From contig NZ_BQHW01000015.1 in NCBI RefSeq assembly GCF_021602025.1, positions 62,001-126,000 of the forward strand: 64,000 nucleotides of DNA, given 5' to 3'. The position numbers and the translations under genes are program-made. Each line of letters opens with the position of its first letter. Position 1 is the stretch's first letter. This document shows positions 1 to 10,556 of the stretch, piece after piece. The DNA comes from Pseudomonas ceruminis (GTDB lineage: Bacteria > Pseudomonadota > Gammaproteobacteria > Pseudomonadales > Pseudomonadaceae). The notes under the pieces were generated by a model. It searched no databases and was not told where the DNA came from. It saw nothing but the letters and a program-made list of their open reading frames with translations.

Positions 1-848
1 AGCAGGCGCTGGGCAAGGTCGCCACGGCCCAGCAGCCCTGCCGTCACGCGCAGCAAGCCAGGCGGGACGGGCAGCAAACGTGCCGGGCGACCTAGTGCAC
101 GGCCCAAGGTACGCAGCAGCCGGCTCAACGAGACATCGTCGCCGTCGCTTGCCAGGAACGTCTGGTTGGCAGCCTGGGGATGGTCGATGCAAGTCACGAT
201 CAGGTCGACCAGGTTGTCTATGCCCACCAGGCTGCGGCGGTTATCCACGGCCCCGAACGGCAGCGGCACGCCGCGGTGTACCCAGCGCATCATGCTCTGG
301 AAGTTGGCTTTGACGCCTGGCCCATAAACCAGTACCGGGCGGATCACCACCACTTGCATGCCAGTGGCCGCGGCCAATTGGTGCAAACCCTGCTCTGCTT
401 CGTGCTTGGAGATGCCATAGGCATCCTGGGGTGCCGGCAGGTCGTCTGCACACAAGGGCTGGCCAGGCTGGCTGAGTTCACCGTTGACCTTGATCGAACT
501 GATGAAGATAAAGCGCCGCACGCCGGCTGCTGCCGCCTGACGGGCCAGGCTCAGGGTACCTTCGACATTGACACGGCGAAACTCGGCCAGGCTGTCGGCG
601 GCGGTTTCCTGCATCACATGCACGCGCGCTGCGGCATGCACCACTGCATCGACACTGGCGAGGGCCGGCGCCCAATCGGTTGACGCAGTCATTTCGCCCA
701 CGGCTACGCCCGCGATCTCGGCCGGGCCGGTGCCGCCCGTGCGCAACGCCGCACGGGCGGCATAGTCGCCCAGTGTGGCAAGCTTGCGGCATACAGCACT
801 GCCAACGAAACCGCTGGCACCGGTGACAAGAATGGTGCGTCTATCCAT
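1..848 (-). CDS. NAD-dependent sugar epimerase/dehydratase, WbpV-like (3' end beyond window)
   Basis: This is a short-chain (extended SDR) nucleotide-sugar epimerase that runs off the left edge, so its C-terminus is missing. The protein starts MDRRTILVTGASGFVGSA, a GxxGxxG NAD-binding loop at residues 9-15. The central part carries DAYGISKHEAE, the catalytic YxxxK motif. The start is the ATG at 848; the frame stays open to base 1. In pseudomonads a gene of this type (WbpV/UDP-hexosamine 4-epimerase family) sits next to the O-antigen initiating transferase, which would be the expected next gene outside the window. It follows the WbpZ-like glycosyltransferase on the same strand after 84 bases. 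The substrate (probably a UDP-N-acetylhexosamine) is inferred from the family. Confidence 0.85.
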   Translation of the reverse strand, partial: MDRRTILVTGASGFVGSAVCRKLATLGDYAARAALRTGGTGPAEIAGVAVGEMTASTDWAPALASVDAVVHAAARVHVMQETAADSLAEFRRVNVEGTLSLARQAAAAGVRRFIFISSIKVNGELSQPGQPLCADDLPAPQDAYGISKHEAEQGLHQLAAATGMQVVVIRPVLVYGPGVKANFQSMMRWVHRGVPLPFGAVDNRRSLVGIDNLVDLIVTCIDHPQAANQTFLASDGDDVSLSRLLRTLGRALGRPARLLPVPPGLLRVTAGLLGRGDLAQRL

Positions 849-885
849 GAGTGATCATCCAGCCCGTGGGCATTACAAGCATCGA

Positions 886-915
886 CTGGCGGGCAAACCC
901 GCTCCCACCGGCCCC
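886..915. repeat. REP-like element
   Basis: The short gap between the two sugar genes holds a sequence with a GCGGG-CAAA-CCCGC hairpin followed by TCCCACCGG, which resembles the approximately 35-bp REP element common between genes in P. putida. Only part of the consensus is present. REP elements of this kind often lie in 3' untranslated regions and may affect mRNA stability. Confidence 0.5.
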
Positions 916-932
916 CGCACAATCAAACAAGG

Positions 933-2051
933 TTACCTGCCCTTCAACAGGCTGCGGTAAAGCTCGGCATAGGCGCTGACCATGGCAGGCGCCGTGAACA
1001 CCTCTTCATAACGCTGCTGCGCCTTGGCGCCCATGGCCTGTGCCATGGCCGGGTCAGCCCACAGACGCTGCATGGCCTGCGCCAGCGCGCCGGCATCGCG
1101 GGGCGGCACCACCAGGCCAGTCTGGTCGGCCAGGTTGATGAAGGTGGTACCCGAGCCCATCTCGCAGGAGATCAGCGGCTTGCCGTACATCGCCGCCTCA
1201 AGCAACGAGATGCCGAACGACTCGGAGCGCAGGTGCGACGGGAACACGAACCCGTAGCACAGTTCCAGCAGCGCGGCCTTGTCGTCGTCAGGCAACCCGC
1301 CAAGAAAATACACATGGCTCAGGCCCAGCGCGGCAGCTTGCTGCTTGAGTTCGGCCTCCAGGAAGCCGCCGCCCATTATCACTACCGGCAAGCCGTTTAT
1401 TTTCGCGGCTTGCAGCAGGTAGTCCAGGCCCTTGTAGTAGCGCAACGCGCCAACGAACAGGAAAAAACGCTCGCCCAGCCGTGCCCGCCAATACGCCAGC
1501 TTTTCGACGGACGCCTTGGGGTACGTTGCCCGGTCCAGGCCATAGGGGATGATCGCAACCTTGTCCTTGAAGCGCGTCAGTACCGGGCTGTGGGCCGCGT
1601 AGTTGGGCGACGAGGCAACCACCCTGTCGACGCTGGAGAAGAAGCGGTTCATCAGCGGCTGGTAGAGCTTGAGCAGCCACTTCTGCTTGACGATATCCGA
1701 GTGGTAGCTCACCACGGTGGGCTTGTTCAGCCGCGTGATGAAATGCACCAGGTCCATGTAGGGCCAGGGGAAATGGTAATGCACGATGTCTGCCTGCCTG
1801 GCCAGCTCGGCAAAGTCCTTGAGCGCCGACAGCGAGAAACCGGTAGACGCCAGGTGCAGGTCGAGCTTGGCGCGGTGGGTCAGGTGGTTGCCCACCGGTT
1901 CCCCGCGTGCAGCCCCGCGGTTGCTGAGGTACAACACCTGCGAATCGATACCTTGGGCCCGGCCACCTTCAGCGATCTGGAAAATGACCTGCTCGATACC
2001 GCCCATGGAGTCCGGGTAGTAGGTCTTGAAAAAGTGCAGCACCTTGATCAT
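933..2051 (-). CDS. wbpZ: GT4 glycosyltransferase, WbpZ-like
   Basis: A cytoplasmic GT4-family glycosyltransferase of 372 residues. It begins MIKVLHFFKTYYPDSMGG, like the opening of WbpZ of the P. aeruginosa common (A-band) polysaccharide as I recall it, and has the GT-B donor-site stretch SESFGISLLEAAMYGKP near residue 276. I chose the ATG at 2051 because a GGAGG-type ribosome site lies just upstream and because it overlaps the stop codon of the preceding gene (ATGA), although the frame is open further upstream. By analogy WbpZ adds the first D-rhamnose residue(s) of the D-rhamnan chain from GDP-D-rhamnose. The linkage formed here cannot be read from sequence. Confidence 0.82.
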   Translation of the reverse strand: MIKVLHFFKTYYPDSMGGIEQVIFQIAEGGRAQGIDSQVLYLSNRGAARGEPVGNHLTHRAKLDLHLASTGFSLSALKDFAELARQADIVHYHFPWPYMDLVHFITRLNKPTVVSYHSDIVKQKWLLKLYQPLMNRFFSSVDRVVASSPNYAAHSPVLTRFKDKVAIIPYGLDRATYPKASVEKLAYWRARLGERFFLFVGALRYYKGLDYLLQAAKINGLPVVIMGGGFLEAELKQQAAALGLSHVYFLGGLPDDDKAALLELCYGFVFPSHLRSESFGISLLEAAMYGKPLISCEMGSGTTFINLADQTGLVVPPRDAGALAQAMQRLWADPAMAQAMGAKAQQRYEEVFTAPAMVSAYAELYRSLLKGR

Positions 2052-3193
2052 CGGCCCTCCTTGACCTTCTGGTACACCTCGAGGGTGGCCTGGGTGCAGC
2101 GCTCCCACGAGAACCCGCTGGCATGGCGCAAGCCCTGCGCCACGGCTGCCGCACGCCAGCTTTCATCTTCCAGCCCCTGTTGCAGCAACGCAGTGAGGGC
2201 ATCCACGTCATCGGGCGCACACATCAATGCGGCCTCGCCGGCCACTTCAGGCAGCGACGAACTGTTGGAGCACACCACCGGCACGCCCGAACTCATGGCT
2301 TCAAGCACTGGCAGACCAAAACCTTCGTAGTGCGATGGGAAGGTGAACAGGCGTGCGCCGGCAAACAGCAGCGGCAGGTCTTGGCTGGGCGCAAAGCCCA
2401 GGTAGCGCGCCCAGCCTTGCTGCTGCGCCTGGGCGATACGTGCATGAATCGCGTCGCTGCGCCAACCATGGTAGCCGGTGAGGATCAACGGCCAACGCTG
2501 ACGCAACGCCAGCGGCAGCCTGCCGTAGGCGTCCAGCAAGGTTTCCAGGTTCTTGCGCGGCTCAATGGTGCCGACGAACAGGCTGTAGCCACCCGGTTGC
2601 AGGCGATGGCGCGCGAGGGTTTCGCGCAGCGCCTCAGGGCTGCGAGGGTAGAACTCCGGGGAGCTGGCCAGCGGGATGGCATGAATACGCTCGATGGGCC
2701 AGGCGAAATAATCGGCCAGCTCCTGCCGGGTATAGCGCGAGTCGGTGATCAGCGCATCGGCACGCTCAAGCGTGAGCTTGAGCTCTTTCTGCAGGTAACG
2801 GGCAACCTGCGGCGCGTGGCAATGCGCCCACGTAAACGGCGACAGGTCATGGAAGGTGGCCACGCTGCGGCCAGCGAACGGCGGCAGGTAGTAGTTGGGG
2901 CTGTGGTAGATGTACTCGTCATACCCTTGCAGCGCCCGCTTGCGCAAATACGGCATCAGCCGCCGATAGGCTTCCACAGCCAATGCGTTTTTCTGCACAA
3001 GGCGCTTGAGCCCATGCACGGCATCGGACTGCTCCGAGGGTGTGGGCAGGCCTGGTAGAAAGCGTCGGCCGGCAAACAGCCGCAGGTCGGTGACTTCGCT
3101 ACTGCGCTGCAGCCGCGAGGCCAGCTCGTAGGTGTAGCGGCCAATGCCGGTCAGTGGGAAACGGACCGGCTCGACGGATAGAATGAGCTTCAT
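2048..3193 (-). CDS. wbpY: GT4 glycosyltransferase, WbpY-like
   Basis: A 381-residue GT-B fold glycosyltransferase. The N-terminus MKLILSVEPVRFPLTGIGRY contains the TGIGRY loop typical of GT4 mannosyl/rhamnosyl transferases, and residues around 284-310 carry HYEGFGLPVLEAMSSGVPVV, the EX7E donor-binding region. It is translationally coupled on both sides by ATGA overlaps, to rmd upstream and to the WbpZ-like gene downstream. That places it in one gmd-rmd-wbpY-wbpZ transcript, a common-antigen style order. By analogy it extends the D-rhamnan using GDP-D-rhamnose. Assignment to WbpY rather than another GT4 enzyme rests on context and the N-terminal motif. Confidence 0.82.
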   Translation of the reverse strand: MKLILSVEPVRFPLTGIGRYTYELASRLQRSSEVTDLRLFAGRRFLPGLPTPSEQSDAVHGLKRLVQKNALAVEAYRRLMPYLRKRALQGYDEYIYHSPNYYLPPFAGRSVATFHDLSPFTWAHCHAPQVARYLQKELKLTLERADALITDSRYTRQELADYFAWPIERIHAIPLASSPEFYPRSPEALRETLARHRLQPGGYSLFVGTIEPRKNLETLLDAYGRLPLALRQRWPLILTGYHGWRSDAIHARIAQAQQQGWARYLGFAPSQDLPLLFAGARLFTFPSHYEGFGLPVLEAMSSGVPVVCSNSSSLPEVAGEAALMCAPDDVDALTALLQQGLEDESWRAAAVAQGLRHASGFSWERCTQATLEVYQKVKEGR

Positions 3194-4085
3194 TTACCCG
3201 CAAGCATCCATCCCAGGGTTTCATCCAGCGAAGGGGTTTGCCACCCCGGTACCAGCCCTCGCAGCCGGGCATTGTCGCCGCAGAGGGTCTTGACCTCGTT
3301 GGCCCGCACGAACGCGGGGTTCACCTGCACTTCAATCGAGTGCCCGGTAATGGCCGTGCATTTGGCGATGACTTCGCGCAGCGAATGGGTGTGCCCGGAG
3401 CTGACGTTCACCGTCTGCCCCAGCGGGCGCGCTTCGATCAGCCCGCGGTAGGCCTGGACCACTGCACGCACGTCGCTGAAATCGCGCCATACGTCGAGGT
3501 TGCCCAGTTCGATAGTGTCGGCCTTGCGGTGAAAGTGCGAGACGATCTTGGGCAGCAGGAAGTTTTCTGCCTGCCCAACACCGGTGTAATTGAAGGGACG
3601 CGCGATGACGATCGGCAGGCGATCGCACCACAAACGCGCCATGTATTCCATGGCCAGCTTGCTGACCGCGTAATCATTGGCTGGCGCGGGCGGCGTCTGC
3701 TCGTCGAGCATCCCCTCGGAAACGTTGCCATATACATTGGCACTGCTGGCAAGCAACACACATTCAGGTGCCTTGCCACAAGCAGCGATGGCTTCGAGCA
3801 GGTTGCGCGTGCCCAGCAGGTTGACCTGGTAAAACGCATCGGCAGCGCCATGCCCGACAAATGCAATGGCAGCCAGATGCACGATGACATCTGGCTGCAC
3901 TTCGGCCAACAATGCGCGCAAGCCCAGGCCGTCAGTAAGATCGACCTGGTGGTAATCCGGGGCATCCAGCGCTTGGCTGCCCGTGCCGACTACCTCGTAG
4001 CCACTGGCTCGCAACTCGTCCGCCATGTAGCGGCCGGTGAAGCCCTGAACCCCTGTGATAAGCGCGCGTTTGTTGGCCTTTTGCA

Positions 4086-4086
<1 letters not shown>
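3190..4086 (-). CDS. rmd: GDP-4-keto-6-deoxy-D-mannose reductase
   Basis: A 298-residue SDR enzyme that reduces the Gmd product GDP-4-keto-6-deoxymannose to GDP-D-rhamnose. The N-terminal LITGVQGFTGRYMADEL is the NAD(P)-binding GxxGxxG, and DYAVSKLAMEY near residue 139 supplies the YxxxK pair. SSANVYG provides the catalytic serine region. The gene begins immediately after gmd: its ATG at 4086 overlaps the final base of the gmd stop codon. It ends by an ATGA overlap with the next glycosyltransferase. A 4-epimerising GDP-fucose synthase would be longer and have different flanking motifs, so Rmd is preferred. Confidence 0.88.
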
Positions 4087-5375
<1,289 letters not shown>

Positions 5376-6842
5376 CTAGTTCAGCGCGGTGTTGCCAGTG
5401 GGCGACTTGCCGCCGATGGGTTGCGCAGCAGCCCCGGTATCCAGACGCGCTACATCACCACCCGGCAGGCTGGTCTCTGGCACTGGGCTCAGCCACACGT
5501 TGACGTTGTCGACGCTTTCCTGGTTCAACTCCCCGGCCCAGCGGTTGAGCAGGAACAAGTTGGTGATGAAGTCATACTGCGACTTGAGCAGGTCGCGACG
5601 GGCCTTGAATTCGTTCTGCACGCTGGTCAGCACATCGACCGCATTCACCACGCCGAAGGCGAACGCCTTCTGCGCCGCCACGCTGGACTTCTGCGCAGAC
5701 GACAAGGCATTGCGGTTGGCGCGGATCTTCTCGACGCTGGACTGGGCAGTGAGGTAAGCCGTGGTGGTTTCTTTCACCACCTGCCGACGAATGCCCTCCA
5801 TCTGCTCCTCGGCAGCCAATTGCTCGTTATACAGGCCACGCACCCGGGCAGAGGTAGAACCACCGCTGTAGATCGGGATTCTCACCCCTAGGGTGGCCAC
5901 ATAACTGTCGCTGCGCGGCGCCTGGGTGTTGTCATAACCCTGGTCACTCTGTTGCGCGCTCAAGCTCAAGGACAGCTGCGGGTAGTGCTCACCCTTGCCT
6001 TCACGCACCGCGGCGTTGGCAGCCTCGGCTCCGCTCCGGTACGACTTGAGCAACGGGTTGGTTTCGATCGCCTGTGTAACCCAGCTTTGCAGTGGGCGCG
6101 TTGGCGCCTGCAGCGCTACGTCGTTGCGCACACGGCTCAGCGGTTCGTTAATCGGCCGCCCAACAATCTCTGCCAGCGCTTCGCGGCTAACCTGCACCTG
6201 GTTGCGTGCATCCACCTCTTGCGCCGCCAGGGCATCGACACGCGCCTGCATGTCGAGCTTGTCGGTGATCTTGGCCATTTGCCGGTCAAACATCATGCTG
6301 ACCCGATCAAGGTTCAGCTGCGTGGCGCGGCGTTCGGCCTGCACCAGCGCCAGTTCATCGTCCGCAGCCAGCGCCACAAAGTAGCGCTTGGCCAGGTCGA
6401 CGGTCGCCTCGGCCAGGGTGTCCTCGGCCTGCTGGCCCTTCTGGTCCTTGACGCTCTTGGACTTCTGGTAACGCTCCCACGCCGGCTTGTTGTACAGGTA
6501 CTGGGTCAAGCTGAGCGAGTAGGTTTCGTTGTTGTAGATGTCGCGCGACAATTCATTCTTACGCAACACGCGGCTGGAGTTGGCGTTAGCCGACACCTGC
6601 GGCAGCAAACCGCCGAGGGCTTCACGCTGCTGCTCGGCCGCTGTACGCGCCCTGGCGTAGGCCACCAGCACGCGCGGGTCTTCCAGCCGGGCTTCGCGAT
6701 AAAGCCCGGCGAGGTCCAAGGCGTAGGTCGACGCTGAAACAGCCCTTGGGGCTTCGCCCGCTGTGCCTTGGGGTTCTACAGCCAACGCCTGCCAGGCAGC
6801 CATGCACATCAAAACACCGGGTAGCAAACGCAGCACAATCAT
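5376..6842 (-). CDS. TolC-family outer membrane protein of a type I secretion system
   Basis: The outer membrane channel component. The 488-residue protein starts with a classic signal peptide (hydrophobic LLPGVLMCMAAWQALA, cleavage likely after about residue 21) and has two long helical OEP repeats with the usual periodicity, including STSARVRGLYNEQLAAEEQ near the second half. It is translationally coupled to the HlyD-family gene by an ATGA overlap and is last in the ABC-HlyD-TolC operon. By family it trimerises in the outer membrane and docks with the adaptor to form a continuous export duct. The most likely client is the repeat protein encoded divergently at 11459. Confidence 0.9.
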   Translation of the reverse strand: MIVLRLLPGVLMCMAAWQALAVEPQGTAGEAPRAVSASTYALDLAGLYREARLEDPRVLVAYARARTAAEQQREALGGLLPQVSANANSSRVLRKNELSRDIYNNETYSLSLTQYLYNKPAWERYQKSKSVKDQKGQQAEDTLAEATVDLAKRYFVALAADDELALVQAERRATQLNLDRVSMMFDRQMAKITDKLDMQARVDALAAQEVDARNQVQVSREALAEIVGRPINEPLSRVRNDVALQAPTRPLQSWVTQAIETNPLLKSYRSGAEAANAAVREGKGEHYPQLSLSLSAQQSDQGYDNTQAPRSDSYVATLGVRIPIYSGGSTSARVRGLYNEQLAAEEQMEGIRRQVVKETTTAYLTAQSSVEKIRANRNALSSAQKSSVAAQKAFAFGVVNAVDVLTSVQNEFKARRDLLKSQYDFITNLFLLNRWAGELNQESVDNVNVWLSPVPETSLPGGDVARLDTGAAAQPIGGKSPTGNTALN

Positions 6843-8164
6843 TCCTCGATCAGCGATTCAGCGAACATGTTGCGCGCCGGTTTCAGCAGGTACTGCAGCA
6901 TGGTGCGGTCGCCTGCATTGATCAGGACCTCGGCAGGCATGCCCGGTTGCAGCTTGCGGGTGCCGAGTTTTTTCATGCCGTCTTCGGACACGTTCACCCG
7001 CACCAGGTAGTACTGGTCGCCGGTGCGCTCTTCGGTGAGGCTGTCTGCCGAGATACGGGTCAGGGTACCTTCAATGACCGGGGTGGTGGCCTGGTTGAAG
7101 GCAGTAAAGCGAATGTCCGCTTTTTTGCCCAACTCCAGGCGGTCAATGTCCTTGGTGGCAACCTTGGCCTCGATCACCAGCTCCGACGATGCGGGAACGA
7201 TGTCCAGCAGTGGCGTTGCTGCGCTGACCACGCCTCCGATGGTGTGTACTTTCATGTCTAGTACCATGCCGCTTTCAGGCGCACGGATCACCACACGGGA
7301 CAATCGATCGCGCAGCGCTGCTTCCTTTTCCTGCAGGTCGAACACCTGGGCCTGGACATCGGAAAGCTCTTTAGCCACATCAGAGTCGAACTTCTTGTTC
7401 AACTGCACGATCTGCAACTCCGTCTCGCCAATCTGCAACCTTGTCTTGGTGATGGTCGACTCGTGGTCTGCCACCTCGGTCTTGAGCATATCCAGCTTGC
7501 GCTCCTGCTCGAGCAGACGCTGGTTGTCAACAAAGCCTTCGGCCAACAACTCCTTCAGTTGCTTGATCTCGCCGGTATAGGACTTTTCCAGGTTGCGCTT
7601 GGTACGGATCATGTCATTGAGGCCGACAATCTGCTGCTTCATCTGCTCGATGCGCTCGCGATTGACCGAAATCTCGCCCTGCAACGAATCATGCCGGGCC
7701 CTGAACACCTGCTGCTCACCAGCCAGGGCTTCCATGGCGCGGTCCGAATCGGTGCCGTCCATGGTCACAGGCGGGATCGCCTGCAGGCCATCGCGCTCTG
7801 CACGCAAGCGTGCTTCCTTATAACGAGCAACGATCAGCTGGTTGCGGGTGGACTCGTACTCCGCGCTCAGCTGAGATTCATCCAGCACGATCAGCGGGTC
7901 GCCCTGCTTGACCATGTCGCCATCGCGGGCAAGCAGTTCCTTGACGATACCGCCTTCCAGGTGCTGCACGGTTTTGCGGTAGTTCTGCACGGTAACTACA
8001 CCGGAGCCATGCACCGCATTGCTCAACGGGGCGACGGCGGCCCAAGTGCCGAAGATACCAAAGGTAACGAATACGATGGCCAGGCCCACGCGGCGGATAC
8101 CGCGGTCGGACGTGGGCATGTCGTCGAAATTGTGATCGAACGTGGTGATCGCTTTACTGCTCAT
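6839..8164 (-). CDS. HlyD-family membrane fusion protein (type I secretion adaptor)
   Basis: A 441-residue periplasmic adaptor, similar in layout to PrtE/HlyD. A short cytoplasmic N-terminus precedes one membrane helix around residues 25-47. Next come a split lipoyl/barrel region (GSGVVTVQNYRKTVQHLEGG) and a long coiled coil at about 90-290. The second lipoyl half (VIRAPESGMVLDMKVHTIGG) and a beta-barrel domain follow. The ATG at 8164 has an AAAGGA ribosome site. It sits 12 bases after the ABC gene and overlaps the TolC-like gene. It bridges the inner-membrane ATPase and outer-membrane channel for one-step secretion. Confidence 0.92.
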   Translation of the reverse strand: MSSKAITTFDHNFDDMPTSDRGIRRVGLAIVFVTFGIFGTWAAVAPLSNAVHGSGVVTVQNYRKTVQHLEGGIVKELLARDGDMVKQGDPLIVLDESQLSAEYESTRNQLIVARYKEARLRAERDGLQAIPPVTMDGTDSDRAMEALAGEQQVFRARHDSLQGEISVNRERIEQMKQQIVGLNDMIRTKRNLEKSYTGEIKQLKELLAEGFVDNQRLLEQERKLDMLKTEVADHESTITKTRLQIGETELQIVQLNKKFDSDVAKELSDVQAQVFDLQEKEAALRDRLSRVVIRAPESGMVLDMKVHTIGGVVSAATPLLDIVPASSELVIEAKVATKDIDRLELGKKADIRFTAFNQATTPVIEGTLTRISADSLTEERTGDQYYLVRVNVSEDGMKKLGTRKLQPGMPAEVLINAGDRTMLQYLLKPARNMFAESLIEE

Positions 8165-8176
8165 CTTGAAATCCTT

Positions 8177-9988
8177 TCACGCGCCGGTGTTTGTCGTAGA
8201 GACAGGCGCAGCGGCAGCCGCCGCAGGGGGAGCTGATTGAGGGGCAGCGGGTGCGGCCGCCGGCGGCTGCGGCGCAGCCGGCTGGGGCACACGCTGCTGG
8301 GCTTTGGCCTGTTGTGCAGCCAGCTCGGCGATCACGCGGTCACGCTCACCATACAGCGAAATGGTTCCGCCCGACATCACCAGGATGCGGTCCAGGCGGG
8401 TGAGGATGTTCGGGCGGTGCGACACGATGAACACCGTGGCGCCAGTTTCCTTGAGCTTTTGCAGGGCCACGCCCAATGCACGCTCGCCCACATCGTCCAG
8501 GTTGGAGTTGGGCTCGTCGAGCACGATCAGACGCGGGTTGCCGTAGATAGCACGGGCCAGACCGATACGCTGGCGCTGGCCACCGGACAGGTTTACGCCG
8601 TCGCTGCCGATCACGGTATCGTAACCATCTGGCAGCATCAGAATCATCTCGTGCACACCGGCCATTTGCGCGGCTTGCACGACCTTTTCCGGGTCGACCT
8701 TATCGAAACGTGCGATGTTTTCGCTGATGCTGCCTTCGAACAATTCGATGTCCTGCGGCAGATAACCCACATACGGGCCGAGGGCTTGCTTGTCCCAGCT
8801 GGCGATGTCGGCGCCGTCGAGGCGGACCACGCCATGTTGTGGGGGCCAGATGCCCATCAGAGCACGTACCAACGTGGACTTGCCGGCAGCACTCGGGCCA
8901 ACGATACCAACAATGGAGCCTGCAGGGACCACGAAACTGATACTACGCAGCACCGGTGCCTTGGCGCCAGGCGGTGCGACAATCAGGTTTTCTACCTGGA
9001 TGTGGCCTTCAGGTGCCGGCAGCGGCATGCGTTCAGGTTCTTTGTTAAGGTCGTCCATGACCTTGCTCAGCCGATCGTATTGTACTTTGGCGCCAACAAA
9101 GCCTTTCCAGCTGCCGATCATCTGGTCAATGGGTGCCAGCGCCCGGCCCAGCAACAGGGAACCTGCCATCAGCAGACCCGGATTGATCTCGTGGGTCGCC
9201 ACCAGGTAGGCACCAATGGCCAGCATGATCGATTGCGACCAGGTGCGGAAGGTTTTGGACGTGGAGCTGACGACCCCACCCTTATCGCTCGCCTCGGACT
9301 GCAGCATCATGATGTTGCGCTGGCGCTTGGCCCAGCGGTTCATCAAGGTGTCCAGCATACCCATCGATTCGATGACTTCAGCGTTGCGCAAAGTCTTGGT
9401 GGTGACAATGTTGGAAGCGACATTTTCTTTGTTTGCGGTGGCGAGCGCCTTCCCTGTTACCCGGTGGTTCACCACAGCCAAGGCGGTGAGCACTACGCCA
9501 CACACAAGCGTCATCCAGCCGAACCATGGGTGGAACAGGAACATCACGATGGTATAAATCGGGAACCATGGCGCGTCGAAAAATGCGAAAAGCCCGGACC
9601 CGGTGAAGAATTGGCGCAGCGACGTCAGGTCATTCAAGGACTGCGCCGTGGCATCGCCGCCGCCGCTGTTGAGCGCACGCTTGAAGCTCGCCCGATACAC
9701 ATCCCGGCTCAGCATCACATCCAGTCGGTTGCTGATGCGCACCATGATTCGTGAACGCACCCACTCAAGCGCCCCCATGGTTACGACCAGTACCGTCATG
9801 ATCAGCGTAAGCATTAGCAAGGTGGATGTACTGCCGGAAGGCACGACCCGCCCCGACACCTGGATCATGAAGAAGGTGGGCACCAGCATCAGGGCGTTGA
9901 CGAAGAAGCTGAAGAAACCGACCGAAAGGAAGCTGCTCTTACAGGCTTTGAGGGCGGCTTGCAGGTTATTTTCGGGTAGTGAACTCAT
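8177..9988 (-). CDS. Type I secretion ABC transporter, PrtD-like, with Pro/Ala tail
   Basis: An inner-membrane ABC exporter of about 603 residues with a fused membrane domain and ATPase. The N-terminal KSSFLSVGFFSFFVNALML is typical of PrtD/RsaD-type transporters. The ATPase has Walker A GPSAAGKST near residue 362, the signature LSGGQRQRIGLARA near 467, Walker B LIVLDEPNSNLDD near 485, and the H-loop SHRP. It lacks an N-terminal C39-like domain. The last 40 or so residues are a low-complexity Ala/Pro/Gln tail, unusual for the family. The start is uncertain: MSSLPENN at 9988 matches the family best, but MDTMSS at 9997 is possible and neither has a strong ribosome site. Confidence 0.9.
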   Translation of the reverse strand: MSSLPENNLQAALKACKSSFLSVGFFSFFVNALMLVPTFFMIQVSGRVVPSGSTSTLLMLTLIMTVLVVTMGALEWVRSRIMVRISNRLDVMLSRDVYRASFKRALNSGGGDATAQSLNDLTSLRQFFTGSGLFAFFDAPWFPIYTIVMFLFHPWFGWMTLVCGVVLTALAVVNHRVTGKALATANKENVASNIVTTKTLRNAEVIESMGMLDTLMNRWAKRQRNIMMLQSEASDKGGVVSSTSKTFRTWSQSIMLAIGAYLVATHEINPGLLMAGSLLLGRALAPIDQMIGSWKGFVGAKVQYDRLSKVMDDLNKEPERMPLPAPEGHIQVENLIVAPPGAKAPVLRSISFVVPAGSIVGIVGPSAAGKSTLVRALMGIWPPQHGVVRLDGADIASWDKQALGPYVGYLPQDIELFEGSISENIARFDKVDPEKVVQAAQMAGVHEMILMLPDGYDTVIGSDGVNLSGGQRQRIGLARAIYGNPRLIVLDEPNSNLDDVGERALGVALQKLKETGATVFIVSHRPNILTRLDRILVMSGGTISLYGERDRVIAELAAQQAKAQQRVPQPAAPQPPAAAPAAPQSAPPAAAAAAPVSTTNTGA

Positions 9989-10556
9989 GGTATCCATACT
10001 GAGAAAGGCGAAAACGGCGGGCAGTGTAACACCCACTGGCGGTTACGGAGTGTGGGAATGCCGGTAGGGCACTACCCATGGCCGACGAACTGCGTATGAA
10101 AGCACAGGAATTATGAAACTCGTAGCCGATGGCGCCATGCCCTGTTACTCGGGGCACGGGCGAAAACTTACGAGGCACATCGCCATGCCAGATTGCGGCA
10201 GCCCGACCAGCGGCACCATTAAACATAATCGGCTCGTTCAGGTTAATGGGAAAACGCTGAAATGTTGACAGCACTCTTACACATCAGCTTAATCAATTGA
10301 TTTTTAAAGAATTTTCCCACACAAATAAATGTTGACGTTCCTGCACGGTTATACCTAAATCGCCCCCTACGAGCGCTGCTCAGATGATTTAGTTCACTGC
10401 AAAAATGAAAATTTTTTTACTTTTTGCAGTTGACAACTTTTTCACATCGCTTCATCTTCCCCTATCGCAGGGAGCCACCACTGGCCGTTTTTGTGTACGC
10501 ACGGGTCTGAGCAAGTTAGCTACCAGTGTTCTGTTTAAAAGGAGCTTAACAACGCC
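9989..10556. promoter_or_regulatory. Divergent intergenic region between secretion operon and substrate operon
   Basis: About 570 bases with no convincing gene, AT-richer than its surroundings and with A and T runs near 10300-10440. It must hold the promoters of both the minus-strand secretion operon and the plus-strand substrate operon. The clearest element is the inverted repeat beside a -35 box listed separately. A second TTGACG at 10332-10337 lacks a good -10 partner. Confidence 0.5.
10396..10458 (+). promoter_or_regulatory. Candidate promoter with overlapping palindromic operator
   Basis: A perfect 10-base inverted repeat, ACTGCAAAAA at 10396-10405 and TTTTTGCAGT at 10421-10430, with a 15-base AT-rich spacer. 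Its right arm touches TTGACA (10430-10435), a consensus -35 box. Seventeen bases further lies a weak -10, CATCTT (10453-10458). The arrangement suits a dimeric regulator covering the -35 of the substrate operon. Function is inferred. Confidence 0.45.
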
